In this document: positions 24,418-32,679 of the stretch, piece after piece
How the letters are laid out: each line of letters opens with the position of its first letter
Numbering within the stretch: the first letter of the stretch is position 1
Source: UBA6115 sp040776985
GTDB lineage: Bacteria > Bacillota > Clostridia > Christensenellales > Aristaeellaceae
Assembly: GCA_040776985.1 (NCBI GenBank)
Contig: JAXGZL010000003.1
Span: forward strand, 67,785 to 131,784
Length of the DNA stretch: 64,000 nucleotides
Reading direction: 5' to 3'
Notes under the pieces: generated by a model
Told to the model about the DNA's origin: nothing
Database searches by the model: none
Seen by the model: only the letters and a program-made list of their open reading frames with translations
Position numbers and translations under genes: made by a program

Positions 24418-25177
24418 GGCCTGTCCAGGGCTTGGCCAGGGCCTGCATCCAGGCGCCTACATCCATGCCGTAGGCAAGGTTGAGGCTCTCAGGGCACAGC
24501 ACCTGGTCCTTGCTGCCCTGGGCCACTGCCTGCCCTTCCTTCATCAGCAGGGCATGGCTGCCATAGAGCCTGGCGATGGACAGGTCATGCACCACGGAGA
24601 TCACCGCCTTGCCGGGCTTTTGCACCCACTGCTCCGTCAGTTCAAACAGCTTTTTCTGATAGGGCAGGTCCAGGGCGTCCGCCGGCTCGTCCAGCATCAG
24701 GATAGCGGGGTCTTGGGCCAATACCTGGGCCAGGAAGGCCCGCTGGCGTTCCCCGCCTGACAGGCTCAGCAGGCTCCTGTGCCTGAAATCAGCCATCCCG
24801 GTCCAGTGAAGGGCCTGCTCCACCATGGCATCCCCGCCGGGGTCCTGGCCGGACAGCCAGCCTTTTTTATGGGCATAGCGGCCCAGGCGCACCACCTCTT
24901 CCACCGTGAAGGCATAGTGCACCCCCTGGCGCTGGGACAGCACCCCCACCAGGCGTGCCCGCTGCCTGGGGGACAGGCTTTTGATGTTCTGGTTGAGCAG
25001 CCGAACCTCCCCCGTAAAGGGCAGGCTGCCAGACAGGGCGGCGATGAGGGAGGACTTGCCCGCCCCGTTGGGGCCAATCACCATCAGCCACTGGCCTGCC
25101 TCCAACGAGAGGCTGACATCCAGCACGGCGGCGCTTAGCCCATAGTGCAGGGACACATGGGAGGCGGACAGCATCAT
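24401..25177 (-). CDS. btuD: Corrinoid ABC transporter, ATP-binding protein
   Basis: 258 aa from the ATG at 25177, which overlaps the permease stop (ATGA); a longer ORF upstream is spurious. Walker A GPNGAGKSS, signature LSGGERQR, Walker B ILMLDEP and the switch histidine in VVHD are present, so it is a complete FecE/BtuD-type ATPase. It powers import of a metal chelate from a binding protein through a FecCD permease. The cobalamin riboswitch upstream of the operon and the divergent cobO gene point to corrinoid rather than siderophore or haem. Confidence 0.87.
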   Translation of the reverse strand: MMLSASHVSLHYGLSAAVLDVSLSLEAGQWLMVIGPNGAGKSSLIAALSGSLPFTGEVRLLNQNIKSLSPRQRARLVGVLSQRQGVHYAFTVEEVVRLGRYAHKKGWLSGQDPGGDAMVEQALHWTGMADFRHRSLLSLSGGERQRAFLAQVLAQDPAILMLDEPADALDLPYQKKLFELTEQWVQKPGKAVISVVHDLSIARLYGSHALLMKEGQAVAQGSKDQVLCPESLNLAYGMDVGAWMQALAKPWTGLTSQN

Positions 25178-26220
25178 GAACCCCTCCTGGCCTTGCGGCG
25201 AAACAGGATGCCCACAAAGACGCTGGCGCCAATCAGCGAGGTGACCACCCCGATGGGCAGTTCCACCGGGCTTAGCAGGGTTCTGGCCAGCAGGTCGCAC
25301 AGCATCAGGAAGATGGCCCCCATCATCAGGGAGGCGGGCAGCAGGCGCTTATGGTTGGGGCCGGTGACCATGCGCACCATGTGGGGGATGATCAACCCCA
25401 CAAAGCCGATGGAGCCGCCGATGGCCACGGCCACCCCGATGAGGGCAGAGACGCTGATCAGCATCTCCAGCTTCACCCGGCGAACCGGGATGCCGATGTG
25501 GTACGCGTTTTCCTCGCCTATCGCAAAGGCGTTCAGCTCCCCTGAGCGCAGCATGACAAGCCCCCCGCAGACCAGCAGCGCCAGCAGCAGAAGCCCTGAC
25601 TGGGCATAGTCGCTGCCTGCCAGGGAGCCCATGGTCCAGAAGGACAGGCTGCGCAGCTTTTCCCCGGAAAAGGCCATGATCAGGGTGATGAGGGAGCTGG
25701 CGAACATGGAAAAAATGACCCCCACCAGGATGATGGTGTGGGTGGAAAAGCTGCGGTCAAAGGCATAGGCCAGGCTCAGGATCAGGATCAGGGCCAGAAA
25801 GGCAAAGACGATGGCAGCCAGCATGGTGCCGGCATAGGGCATCCCCGGGATTTGAAAACCAAAGGCTAGCGCCAGCAGGGCGCCAAGAGCAGCGCCTGAG
25901 GACACCCCCAGGGTGGAGCCATCCGCCAGGGGATTGCGCAAAAGCCCCTGCATGGCGGCGCCGCACAGCGCCAGGGCGGCGCCTGAGAGCGCCGAGGCCA
26001 GCACCCGGGGGATGCGCACATGAAGCAGGATGGGGCCGGCCACGCCTGCCGCCTGCGCGCGGCCGGACAGGGCATCCATCACCGTCTGCCAGGAGGTGTT
26101 AAGGGGGAGGGCCACGCTGCCCAGGCTGATGCAGACAAGGGCCGTGAAGACCACTGCCCCTGCCATCATCAGCAGGGTCAGCAGGTGGAAGCCTTCGCTT
26201 GCTTTGTTTTTCTGCATCAT
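25174..26220 (-). CDS. btuC: Corrinoid ABC transporter, FecCD-type permease
   Basis: 348 aa with about ten hydrophobic segments. Family motifs include RIPRVLASALSGAALALCGA near 70-90, NPLADGSTLGVSSGAALGAL, and the C-terminal GFVGLIIPHMVR coupling region followed by LPIGVVTSLIGASVFVGIL. It forms the membrane channel with BtuD. It lies 44 bp downstream of the binding protein gene and overlaps the ATPase gene. Confidence 0.88.
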   Translation of the reverse strand: MMQKNKASEGFHLLTLLMMAGAVVFTALVCISLGSVALPLNTSWQTVMDALSGRAQAAGVAGPILLHVRIPRVLASALSGAALALCGAAMQGLLRNPLADGSTLGVSSGAALGALLALAFGFQIPGMPYAGTMLAAIVFAFLALILILSLAYAFDRSFSTHTIILVGVIFSMFASSLITLIMAFSGEKLRSLSFWTMGSLAGSDYAQSGLLLLALLVCGGLVMLRSGELNAFAIGEENAYHIGIPVRRVKLEMLISVSALIGVAVAIGGSIGFVGLIIPHMVRMVTGPNHKRLLPASLMMGAIFLMLCDLLARTLLSPVELPIGVVTSLIGASVFVGILFRRKARRGS

Positions 26221-26264
26221 TCAAAAGAGGGGAAAGCGGCTGGCCGCTTTCCCCGGATCGCTCA

Positions 26265-27179
26265 TCAGGCAGCCTTGTCGGCGGCCGCTTCAAACAACAG
26301 CTGGTACAGGGACTGAAGCGCTTCGGTCAGACGGGGGCCAGGGACGGTGAACAGGTCGCTTTCCACATGGATCACCTGGTTTTCCTTGACGGCGATGATG
26401 TCCTGCCAGCCCTTGCGGGCCATGACCTCTTCCTCGGGCCGGGGGCCTTCCCCAAAGTACATGGTGGTGGTGAAGATGTAGTCCGGGTTGCGGCTGATGA
26501 CCTGCTCCTCAGACACCTCGGCCCAGGCGGGACTGTCGGCAAAGATGTTGTCAAGGCCCACTTTTGCGCCCAGCTCGTCCATGAAGCAGCCCTTGCCGGC
26601 GGCCCACAGGCCCCAGGCCAGGGGGGAAGCCTCGTAGTAGGCGCTGCCGGCCTTCTTACCGTCAACTTTCTTGACGATCTCATCAAAGGAGGCGGTCATG
26701 TCCGCCACCAGCTTTTCCGCCTCGGCGGTTTTGCCGGTAACCTGGCCCAGCAGGGTGATGGCCGCATAGACGTCGGCGATGTCCTGGGCATCGGTCACCA
26801 GGGTCAGGATGCCGGCTTTCTCCAGGGCTTCGATGTGCTCCACGCTCTGAGCCATCTTGGTCATCACCACCACATCCGGCTTAAGCGCGATGATCTGCTC
26901 CAGGTTGGTTTCCTGGCCGGACTTGACGGCCTCCACCTCCTGCACCTGGGCAGGATAGTTGCAGTATTCGCCCCTGCCCACCACCGTGTCGCCTGCGCCA
27001 ATGGCATACAGAATCTCGCAGTCGCCGGGCATCATCACCACCACGCGCTCCGCCGGCTTTGCGAAAGCCAGCTCGCGCCCGGTCATGTCGGTCACCTTCA
27101 GCTCTTCCGCAAGAGTGGGCACCGTCAGGGACATCAGCATCACAAGGGTCAGAATCAGGGAAAGTCTGCGCTTTTTCAT
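26265..27179 (-). CDS. btuF: Corrinoid ABC transporter, substrate-binding protein
   Basis: About 304 aa from the ATG at 27179 (MKKRRLSLILTLVML), with a cleavable-type signal ending near PTLAEE. The mature part has the two-lobe periplasmic-binding-protein fold of the TroA/BtuF class: VTDMTGRELAFAKPAERVVV, then LKPDVVVM at the interlobe helix and a C-terminal PGPRLTEALQSL. There is no lipobox cysteine, so how it is held at a Gram-positive membrane is unclear. Control by the cobalamin riboswitch (27275-27430) supports a corrinoid substrate. Confidence 0.85.
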   Translation of the reverse strand: MKKRRLSLILTLVMLMSLTVPTLAEELKVTDMTGRELAFAKPAERVVVMMPGDCEILYAIGAGDTVVGRGEYCNYPAQVQEVEAVKSGQETNLEQIIALKPDVVVMTKMAQSVEHIEALEKAGILTLVTDAQDIADVYAAITLLGQVTGKTAEAEKLVADMTASFDEIVKKVDGKKAGSAYYEASPLAWGLWAAGKGCFMDELGAKVGLDNIFADSPAWAEVSEEQVISRNPDYIFTTTMYFGEGPRPEEEVMARKGWQDIIAVKENQVIHVESDLFTVPGPRLTEALQSLYQLLFEAAADKAA

Positions 27180-27205
27180 CAGGGGTTTCCTCCTCCAGTT
27201 GATCA

Positions 27206-27239
27206 AATGAAACCGGGCAGCCCCTTATGGAACTGCCCG
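27206..27239 (-). terminator. Expression-platform hairpin of the cobalamin riboswitch
   Basis: CGGGCAG / CTGCCCG stem (27213-27239) followed on the minus strand by GTTTCATTT, between the aptamer and btuF. It fits an intrinsic terminator used when cobalamin is bound. Confidence 0.65.
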
Positions 27240-27274
27240 AAAGCATACGCGTGTCATCGCGCCCCACCGCAGGA

Positions 27275-27430
27275 GCTGATCGCACGCCTCGGTCTCCCGG
27301 CTTGGCTTCATCCGCTCAGACGCCTTCCCGCTTGCGCAGTGGCCGATGGTCTGATTGTCCGCTTCACGGTTACTGGGTTAGCCTGGAATTTTCATCCATG
27401 TTCCCTGGCGCGGGTTGCCCCTTGCCAGGC
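27275..27430 (-). promoter_or_regulatory. Cobalamin riboswitch
   Basis: Read on the minus strand, the conserved core blocks occur in order: GGGAA..GGATGAAAATTCC.GGC (the receptor core with GAAAAT), GCCACTG followed by CGGGAAGGC (B12-box-associated), and GATGAAGCC with GGGAGACCG. This is the adenosylcobalamin-type class found in front of B12 import genes. The aptamer lies between the promoter at 27458-27486 and a terminator hairpin just before btuF. Confidence 0.92.
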
Positions 27431-27457
27431 GCGCGCAACTGTTCATTTGTCATGTGA

Positions 27458-27486
27458 AGTATACCCTGCGCACATTACCCTGTCAA
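27458..27486 (-). promoter_or_regulatory. Promoter of riboswitch-btuFCD operon
   Basis: TTGACA (27486-27481), 17-bp spacer, TATACT (27463-27458) on the minus strand. Confidence 0.8.
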
Positions 27487-27498
27487 CGCAAAAGGGCC

Positions 27499-27527
27499 TT
27501 GTGCAGGGCCCTTGATGCGGTTACAAT
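27499..27527 (+). promoter_or_regulatory. Putative promoter of cobO
   Basis: TTGTGC (27499-27504), 17-bp spacer, TACAAT (27522-27527). The leader is short, so cobO is not under the riboswitch. Confidence 0.55.
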
Positions 27528-27555
27528 CCCCTTAGCAAGATATCAGGAGGCAACA

Positions 27556-28083
27556 ATGGAAAACAACCGTCTGCACCTCTACACCGGCAATGGCAAGGGC
27601 AAGACCACCGCGTCCATGGGGCTGGCCCTCAGGATGATAAGCCACGGGGGCAGGGTGCTGGTCACCCAGTTTATGAAGGACGGCACCTCAGGGGAACTGA
27701 AGTCCCTTTGTACCTTTCCCAATGTAAAGCTGGTGGAAGGCGCCAAGATGAAGGGTTTTGTCTGGAAGATGGGGGAAGAGCAGCTGGAAAAGGCGCGGCA
27801 GGACATCCGGGATTCCCTTCTGCATCTGGAAGAGGAAATCAAGGCCTATGAGCCCCAGCTGATTATCCTGGATGAACTGGCGGTGGCCATTGCCACCCGG
27901 ATGATCAGCGAGGAGGATGCCATCCGGCTGATTGACACCGCCCTTTCATACGGGGAAACGGTGGTCACCGGACGCTATGCCGGGGAAAAACTGATTGAGA
28001 AGGCGGACTATGTCAGCGAGATCCGGGCGGTAAAGCACCCCTTTGATGAGGGGGCGCCAGCCAGGAAGGGGATTGAGTTTTAA
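27556..28083 (+). CDS. cobO: Cob(I)yrinic acid a,c-diamide adenosyltransferase
   Basis: 175 aa from the ATG at 27556 (RBS AGGAGG); an upstream extension of the ORF has no support. CobA/CobO/BtuR-type P-loop enzyme that transfers the adenosyl group from ATP to Co(I) corrinoid. Motifs: YTGNGKGKTTASMGLALR (P-loop), VLVTQFMKDG, IILDELAVAI and VTGRYAGEKLIEKADYVSEI (C-terminal, shown in part). Divergent from the corrinoid importer, so salvage and activation of corrinoids are encoded side by side. Confidence 0.93.
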   Translation: MENNRLHLYTGNGKGKTTASMGLALRMISHGGRVLVTQFMKDGTSGELKSLCTFPNVKLVEGAKMKGFVWKMGEEQLEKARQDIRDSLLHLEEEIKAYEPQLIILDELAVAIATRMISEEDAIRLIDTALSYGETVVTGRYAGEKLIEKADYVSEIRAVKHPFDEGAPARKGIEF

Positions 28084-29567
28084 GGGCGCCTGATCAGGCG
28101 GACGGGAGGGCTTTCCGCAGAATAGGAGGCGCCTGACAGGGTGGTGGTCACCACAAGGGTGTAGCGCCCGCCGGGCGCCGGGTTGCCGCTGTTGTCCAGC
28201 CCGTTCCAGTGCAGGGTGCTGCCTTCGGGCGCCAGGTGGAGGGGCCTTGTGGGGCTGTGGGCCAGCAGGCTTGCCACCAGGGCGCCTTCTTCGTTGCGGA
28301 TGGTGGCGGTGAGGGCGCAGGGCCCCTGATGGCGGATGAAGAAGGAGGCCTCCTCCCCCCTTTCCGGCGCGAAAGCCCGTGAGGCAGCAACCATCAGGCC
28401 CGGGTCCTCCACCGTCTGCCGGACAGCCACCAGGGGGCAGACATGGGGAAAGGCCCTGTCCTCCTCCACCGTGGTCAAAAGCATCAGCAGGTAGCCGGAA
28501 AGCGGGCTGTCTGTGCCGCCCAGCTGCAAGCTGGCGCTCTTCCTGCCGGGCAGCAGCAGGCCGCCCTCGTCCCCGGGAGCCGCGATGATCTGGGGCGTGT
28601 CAAAGCGCCAACTGTCCTCCTCCTGATACACCAGCTGGTAGGCCACCCGGGACGGCTGATGCAGGGTGTAGGAGAAGCTGATGTCAGGCTCCTCAAGGCT
28701 GATCAGCTGGCTTTCCAGGCTGAGGCCTGTGAGCAGGCTTTGGGAATTGTCCGCCAGGGACAGGGGGTAGGAAAAGACGGGGAATGGGTCATTCTCCGGA
28801 TAGATCTGGGGGCTGGAGGCGCCGTAATATAGCCGCTGATGGCGAAACAGCTCCGTCAGCGTCACCAGGCCGTCCCGGTTGCTGTCCGCGGCAAAGCCGC
28901 CTTCCTTTCCGATGCCCATCACCAGGGTCTGGGCGAAATAGCTGCCACCCCTGACAGCGCCCTGGGGGTCTGTCCAGAGGAAGCTGGGCTCCCGGGCGCC
29001 GCTGCTGGTAAGCACCTTGAAGTCGCTGCCGGAAAACAGGGAGGAAACCGCCAGGCTTTCATCCCCCTTGTGGATGGCGGCGCCGGAAAAACAGGCGTCC
29101 AGGATCAGCACCTTGGTGCCTTTGATGTCCTTGAGCGCCTCATAGATGGCGCGGCTGTCAAGCATGGCCTCCTGCTCGCCGTCGCTTAGCAGGAGGGCGA
29201 AGTTGGTCCTGCCCTCCTGGGGGATCAGCAGGCCGTGGGAGCTGAAATAGATCAGGGAGATGTCCTGCTCCCGGGCGTCCCCCAGCACCCCGCTGGCGAG
29301 GGAGGCGAAGGCCTCCGGCCCCAGCGCCCGGTTCACCACCGCCTGGATGGCCTGGTAGCCCCTCTGGTCCTGCATCAGGGCCCGGCGCAGGCTGACCACG
29401 TTGTTGAAAGAGGAGGGCGTGGTTTCAGGCATGGTGACAAAGCGGTCGCTTGAAATCAGGATGGCGCGGAGGGCAGGGGCAGGCGGCTCTTCCGCCTGAT
29501 GGGCGTTAAAGAGAGGCATGGCAAGCAGGCAGAGGCACAGACAGATCTGGCGCCATTTTCCTCGCAT
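28080..29567 (-). CDS. Exported caspase-like (C14 family) protein
   Basis: 495 aa. Signal peptide 1-25 (CLCLLAMPLFNAHQAEE). A caspase/metacaspase p20-like domain spans about 33-215, with the dyad His111 (IYFSSHG) and Cys159 (LILDACFSGA). Residues 228-239 (DSNRDGLVTLTE) form a calcium-binding loop typical of these proteases. Residues about 280-400 are beta-rich, and about 410-495 resemble a FlgD/Ig-like domain (WNGLDNSGNPAPGGRYTLVV). It is probably secreted or surface exposed, which is unlike most prokaryotic caspase homologues linked to cytoplasmic defence. Its 3' end overlaps the convergent cobO stop by 4 bp. Confidence 0.85.
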   Translation of the reverse strand: MRGKWRQICLCLCLLAMPLFNAHQAEEPPAPALRAILISSDRFVTMPETTPSSFNNVVSLRRALMQDQRGYQAIQAVVNRALGPEAFASLASGVLGDAREQDISLIYFSSHGLLIPQEGRTNFALLLSDGEQEAMLDSRAIYEALKDIKGTKVLILDACFSGAAIHKGDESLAVSSLFSGSDFKVLTSSGAREPSFLWTDPQGAVRGGSYFAQTLVMGIGKEGGFAADSNRDGLVTLTELFRHQRLYYGASSPQIYPENDPFPVFSYPLSLADNSQSLLTGLSLESQLISLEEPDISFSYTLHQPSRVAYQLVYQEEDSWRFDTPQIIAAPGDEGGLLLPGRKSASLQLGGTDSPLSGYLLMLLTTVEEDRAFPHVCPLVAVRQTVEDPGLMVAASRAFAPERGEEASFFIRHQGPCALTATIRNEEGALVASLLAHSPTRPLHLAPEGSTLHWNGLDNSGNPAPGGRYTLVVTTTLSGASYSAESPPVRLIRRP

Positions 29568-29644
29568 TGCCCTCTCCTTTCATGCAATTGCTTGAGGGCA
29601 TCGTATCATCCGGCATAAAATGCGTCAAGATTATAAGCCTCGTA

Positions 29645-29673
29645 TTGAAATGCGGGGCCTGATATGCTAAAAT
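29645..29673 (+). promoter_or_regulatory. Promoter of the hydrogenase maturation operon
   Basis: TTGAAA (29645-29650), 17-bp spacer, TAAAAT (29668-29673), predicting a start near 29680. Confidence 0.65.
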
Positions 29674-29679
29674 CATGGC

Positions 29680-29831
29680 GGAACCGATGTGTTCCGTCTT
29701 TACACAACAATCAACGGATCCGACCACCAAGTTTCCTGAGTTACATTCCGGATTCTGCGTGAGAGGGGTTGCCATAGACCTGTGAACAGGATGGCTGCGC
29801 CTTTTATCAGAAGCAGCCATCCTGCTTGTTT
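29680..29831 (+). promoter_or_regulatory. Structured leader RNA with attenuator, before hyd maturation genes
   Basis: A leader of about 165 nt precedes the first gene. Its 3' part has two mutually exclusive hairpins: GCCAT-aga-CCTGT / ACAGG-ATGGC (29771-29795) and a terminator-like CAGGATGGCTGC / GCAGCCATCCTG (29787-29824) followed by CTTGTTT, ending 15 bp before the start codon. The upstream part holds GGAAC / GTTCC (29680-29694), TGTGT / ACACA and GGATCCG / CGGATTC arms. This is the layout of a riboswitch or protein-controlled attenuator. I do not recognise the class; a 6S-like or other small RNA is an alternative. Confidence 0.55.
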
Positions 29832-29845
29832 AAGGGGGAATCAAT

Positions 29846-30103
29846 ATGGAAAGCAGAATTGCCATCATGGCCATCATCGTGGAGAACACCCAGGCGGCGG
29901 AGCCTCTCAATGCCCTGCTGCACCAGTATGGGCGCTATATCATCGGCAGGATGGGCCTGCCCTATGACAAAAGGGGCATCAGCCTGCTGTCGGTGGCCAT
30001 TGACGCGCCCCAGGATGTGATCTCTGCCCTGACCGGCAAAATCGGCAACATCCCCCAGGTGAGTGTCAAAACGGTTTACTCCAAGGTGGGGGCCAATGCC
30101 TGA
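29846..30103 (+). CDS. TM1266-like iron-only hydrogenase system regulator
   Basis: 85 aa, ACT/NikR-C-like fold: an N-terminal ESRIAIMAIIVENTQAAEPLN strand-helix, a central HQYGRYIIGRMGLPYDKRGI, and a final strand VSVKTVYSKV. Small proteins of this family are found beside [FeFe]-hydrogenase maturation genes and are called putative system regulators; the ligand is unknown. The start of hydE overlaps its stop by 8 bp. RBS AAGGGGGA. Confidence 0.85.
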   Translation: MESRIAIMAIIVENTQAAEPLNALLHQYGRYIIGRMGLPYDKRGISLLSVAIDAPQDVISALTGKIGNIPQVSVKTVYSKVGANA

Positions 30104-31148
30104 AGGTCTGACAGGCCTGCTTGATGAGCTGGCGGAGAAGCGCAGCCTGCCTCTGGCGGATTATGCCAGGCTGATTGAGCGCCGGGATGAGGCGCTGGCG
30201 GCGTACGCGGCCACCCTTGCCCGGGAAAAGCGGCGGCAGGTGTATGGGGATGTGGTGTTCATCCGGGGCCTGATTGAGATCAGCAATGTCTGCGGAAATG
30301 ATTGCTATTACTGCGGCATCCGGCGGTCCAACACCCGGTGCGAGCGCTATACCCTGAGCCCGGATCAGGTGATGGCCTGCTGCCAGGAGGGGCATGCTCT
30401 GGGCTTCCGCACCTTTGTGCTCCAGGGGGGCGAGTCCGGGGTGTACACAGTACCCCAGATCTGCGCTCTGGCGCGGGAGATCAAGCATTCCTTCCCTGAC
30501 TGCGCCCTCACCCTGTCCCTGGGGGAATATGCCTATGAGGATTACCGGGCCATGCGGGAGGCCGGGGCAGACCGCTACCTGCTGCGCCATGAGACCGCCA
30601 ACGCGGCCCACTATGCCGCCCTGCACCCGCCCGGCATGACGCTTGAAAACCGCAGGCGCTGCCTTTTGGACCTTAAAAGATTGGGCTTCCAGACGGGATG
30701 CGGCTTCATGGTGGGCTCCCCGGGGCAAAGCGCCGCAATGCTGGCGGAGGACCTGAAGTTTATTGAAGGCTTTGCGCCAGAGATGTGCGGCATCGGCCCC
30801 TTCATCCCCCACCACGACACGCCCTTTGGCCAGCATCCGGCGGGCAGCATCCCGCTCACCCTGTTTCTGCTGTCCCTGCTGCGGCTGATTCACCCAAGTC
30901 TGCTGCTGCCGGCCACCACCGCCCTGGGCTCCCTGGGGGAAGGGGGCAGGGAGCAGGGCATTCTGGCAGGGGCCAATGTGGTGATGCCCAACCTGTCCCC
31001 GGTTTCTCAGCGGGAGAAGTACAGCCTGTATGACAACAAGCTGGTAACCGGGGCGGAATCCGCCCAGAACCTGGAGGCGCTGAGGACAGGCATCCGCGCG
31101 GTGGGCTGTGATATCGCGCTTGACCGGGGGGACCATATCCCCTCCTGA
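30096..31148 (+). CDS. hydE: [FeFe]-hydrogenase H-cluster maturase HydE (radical SAM)
   Basis: 350 aa from the ATG at 30096. The radical SAM cluster motif CGNDCYYCGIR places cysteines at 66, 70 and 73. Further family marks are LQGGESG, the SLGE strand, LRHET, and GIGPFIPH with HHDTPF. HydE works with HydG and HydF to build the diiron subcluster of the H-cluster. The start overlaps the TM1266-like gene, so translation is coupled. The [FeFe]-hydrogenase gene itself is not in this window. Confidence 0.94.
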   Translation: MPEGLTGLLDELAEKRSLPLADYARLIERRDEALAAYAATLAREKRRQVYGDVVFIRGLIEISNVCGNDCYYCGIRRSNTRCERYTLSPDQVMACCQEGHALGFRTFVLQGGESGVYTVPQICALAREIKHSFPDCALTLSLGEYAYEDYRAMREAGADRYLLRHETANAAHYAALHPPGMTLENRRRCLLDLKRLGFQTGCGFMVGSPGQSAAMLAEDLKFIEGFAPEMCGIGPFIPHHDTPFGQHPAGSIPLTLFLLSLLRLIHPSLLLPATTALGSLGEGGREQGILAGANVVMPNLSPVSQREKYSLYDNKLVTGAESAQNLEALRTGIRAVGCDIALDRGDHIPS

Positions 31149-31211
31149 ACCATCGTTCCCCATATCCCTCTGACGGAAAGATCAGTCTGACCCAAAGAAA
31201 GGAGCATCACC

Positions 31212-32660
31212 ATGGCCATCTACAACCCAAAATCCATGAAGGCGGAGGAGTTCATCAACCACGGGGAAATCCTGGAGACTCTGGCCTATGCCGAGAAGAA
31301 CAAGAACAACCTGCAGCTGATTGACAGCATCCTGGAAAAGGCGCGTCCCAGGCGCAGCGGCAACGGCCTTAAATGTGAAGGGCTCAGCCACCGGGAGGCC
31401 TCGGTGCTGCTGGCTTGTGAGATTCCTGAGAAGGTGGAGGAGATCTATAAGCTGGCGGAAGAGATCAAGCTGGCCTTCTATGGCAACCGCATTGTGATGT
31501 TTGCCCCACTGTATCTGTCCAACTACTGCGTCAACGGCTGTGTCTACTGTCCCTATCACCTGAAGAACAAGACCATCGCCCGTAAGAAGCTGAGCCAGGA
31601 GGAAATCCGCCAGGAGGTGATCGCGCTGCAGGACATGGGGCACAAGCGCCTGGCCCTGGAGGCGGGGGAGGACCCGGTGAACAACCCCCTGGAGTACATC
31701 CTGGAGAGCATCAAAACCATCTATGACATCAAGCATAAAAACGGCGCCATCCGCCGGGTGAATGTGAACATCGCCGCCACCACGGTGGAGGACTATGAGA
31801 AACTGCGGGACGCGGCCATCGGCACCTATATCCTGTTCCAGGAAACCTATCACAAAGAGAGTTATCTGAACCTGCACCCCACCGGCCCCAAGCACAACTA
31901 TGAATACCACACCGAGGCCATGGACCGCGCCATGGCGGGGGGCATTGATGATGTGGGCCTGGGCGTGCTGTTTGGCCTGGAAAGCTATATGTATGAGTTT
32001 GCCGGCATCCTGATGCACGCGGAGCACCTGGAGGCGGTGCACGGCGTGGGGCCCCACACCATCAGCGTGCCCCGGGTGAAAAAGGCGGACAACATTGACC
32101 CGGAGGTGTTTGACAACAGCCTGAGCGATGACACCTTTGCCAAGATCATCGCCTGCATCCGCATCGCGGTGCCCTATACCGGGATGATCATCTCCACCCG
32201 GGAGAGCCAGGCGGTCAGGGAGCGGGTGCTGGGCATCGGCATCTCCCAGATCAGCGGGGCTTCCCGCACCTCGGTGGGAGGCTATACCCATGAGGAACGG
32301 GAGCATGACTCCGAGCAGTTTGAGGTCTCCGACCAGCGCAGCCTGGATGAGGTGGTCAGCTGGCTGATGGGCCTGGGCTATATTCCCTCCTTCTGCACCG
32401 CCTGTTACCGGGAGGGCAGAACGGGCGACCGGTTTATGAGCCTGTGCAAAAGCGGGCAGATCATCAACTGCTGCCATCCCAACGCCCTGATGACCCTGGC
32501 GGAATACCTGACTGACTATGCCGCCCCGGACACCAGGACGGCGGGCTTTGCCCTGATTGACCGGGAGCTTCAAAAGATCACCCAGGACAAAGTGCGGAAA
32601 ATCGCCATTGAGAACGTGCGGGACATCAAAGGCTCCAACCGCCGGGATTTCCGCTTCTGA
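31212..32660 (+). CDS. hydG: [FeFe]-hydrogenase H-cluster maturase HydG (tyrosine lyase)
   Basis: 482 aa. HydG cleaves tyrosine to produce CO and CN- ligands carried on an Fe synthon. The radical SAM motif CVNGCVYCPY gives C106, C110 and C113. The C-terminal region that binds the second Fe-S cluster shows CTACYREGRTG and CKSGQIINCC. Close to ThiH in fold, but the C-terminal cysteines mark it as HydG. 63 bp after hydE, with AAAGGAG as RBS. Confidence 0.95.
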   Translation: MAIYNPKSMKAEEFINHGEILETLAYAEKNKNNLQLIDSILEKARPRRSGNGLKCEGLSHREASVLLACEIPEKVEEIYKLAEEIKLAFYGNRIVMFAPLYLSNYCVNGCVYCPYHLKNKTIARKKLSQEEIRQEVIALQDMGHKRLALEAGEDPVNNPLEYILESIKTIYDIKHKNGAIRRVNVNIAATTVEDYEKLRDAAIGTYILFQETYHKESYLNLHPTGPKHNYEYHTEAMDRAMAGGIDDVGLGVLFGLESYMYEFAGILMHAEHLEAVHGVGPHTISVPRVKKADNIDPEVFDNSLSDDTFAKIIACIRIAVPYTGMIISTRESQAVRERVLGIGISQISGASRTSVGGYTHEEREHDSEQFEVSDQRSLDEVVSWLMGLGYIPSFCTACYREGRTGDRFMSLCKSGQIINCCHPNALMTLAEYLTDYAAPDTRTAGFALIDRELQKITQDKVRKIAIENVRDIKGSNRRDFRF

Positions 32661-32679
32661 TTGGATTAGGGAGACGAAG

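Noticed and set aside
29680..29831. Leader before TM1266/hydE as a 6S RNA
   Set aside because: Size and promoter would fit, but the 5' region folds into local hairpins rather than one long rod, and the terminator sits just before a start codon. Not fully excluded.
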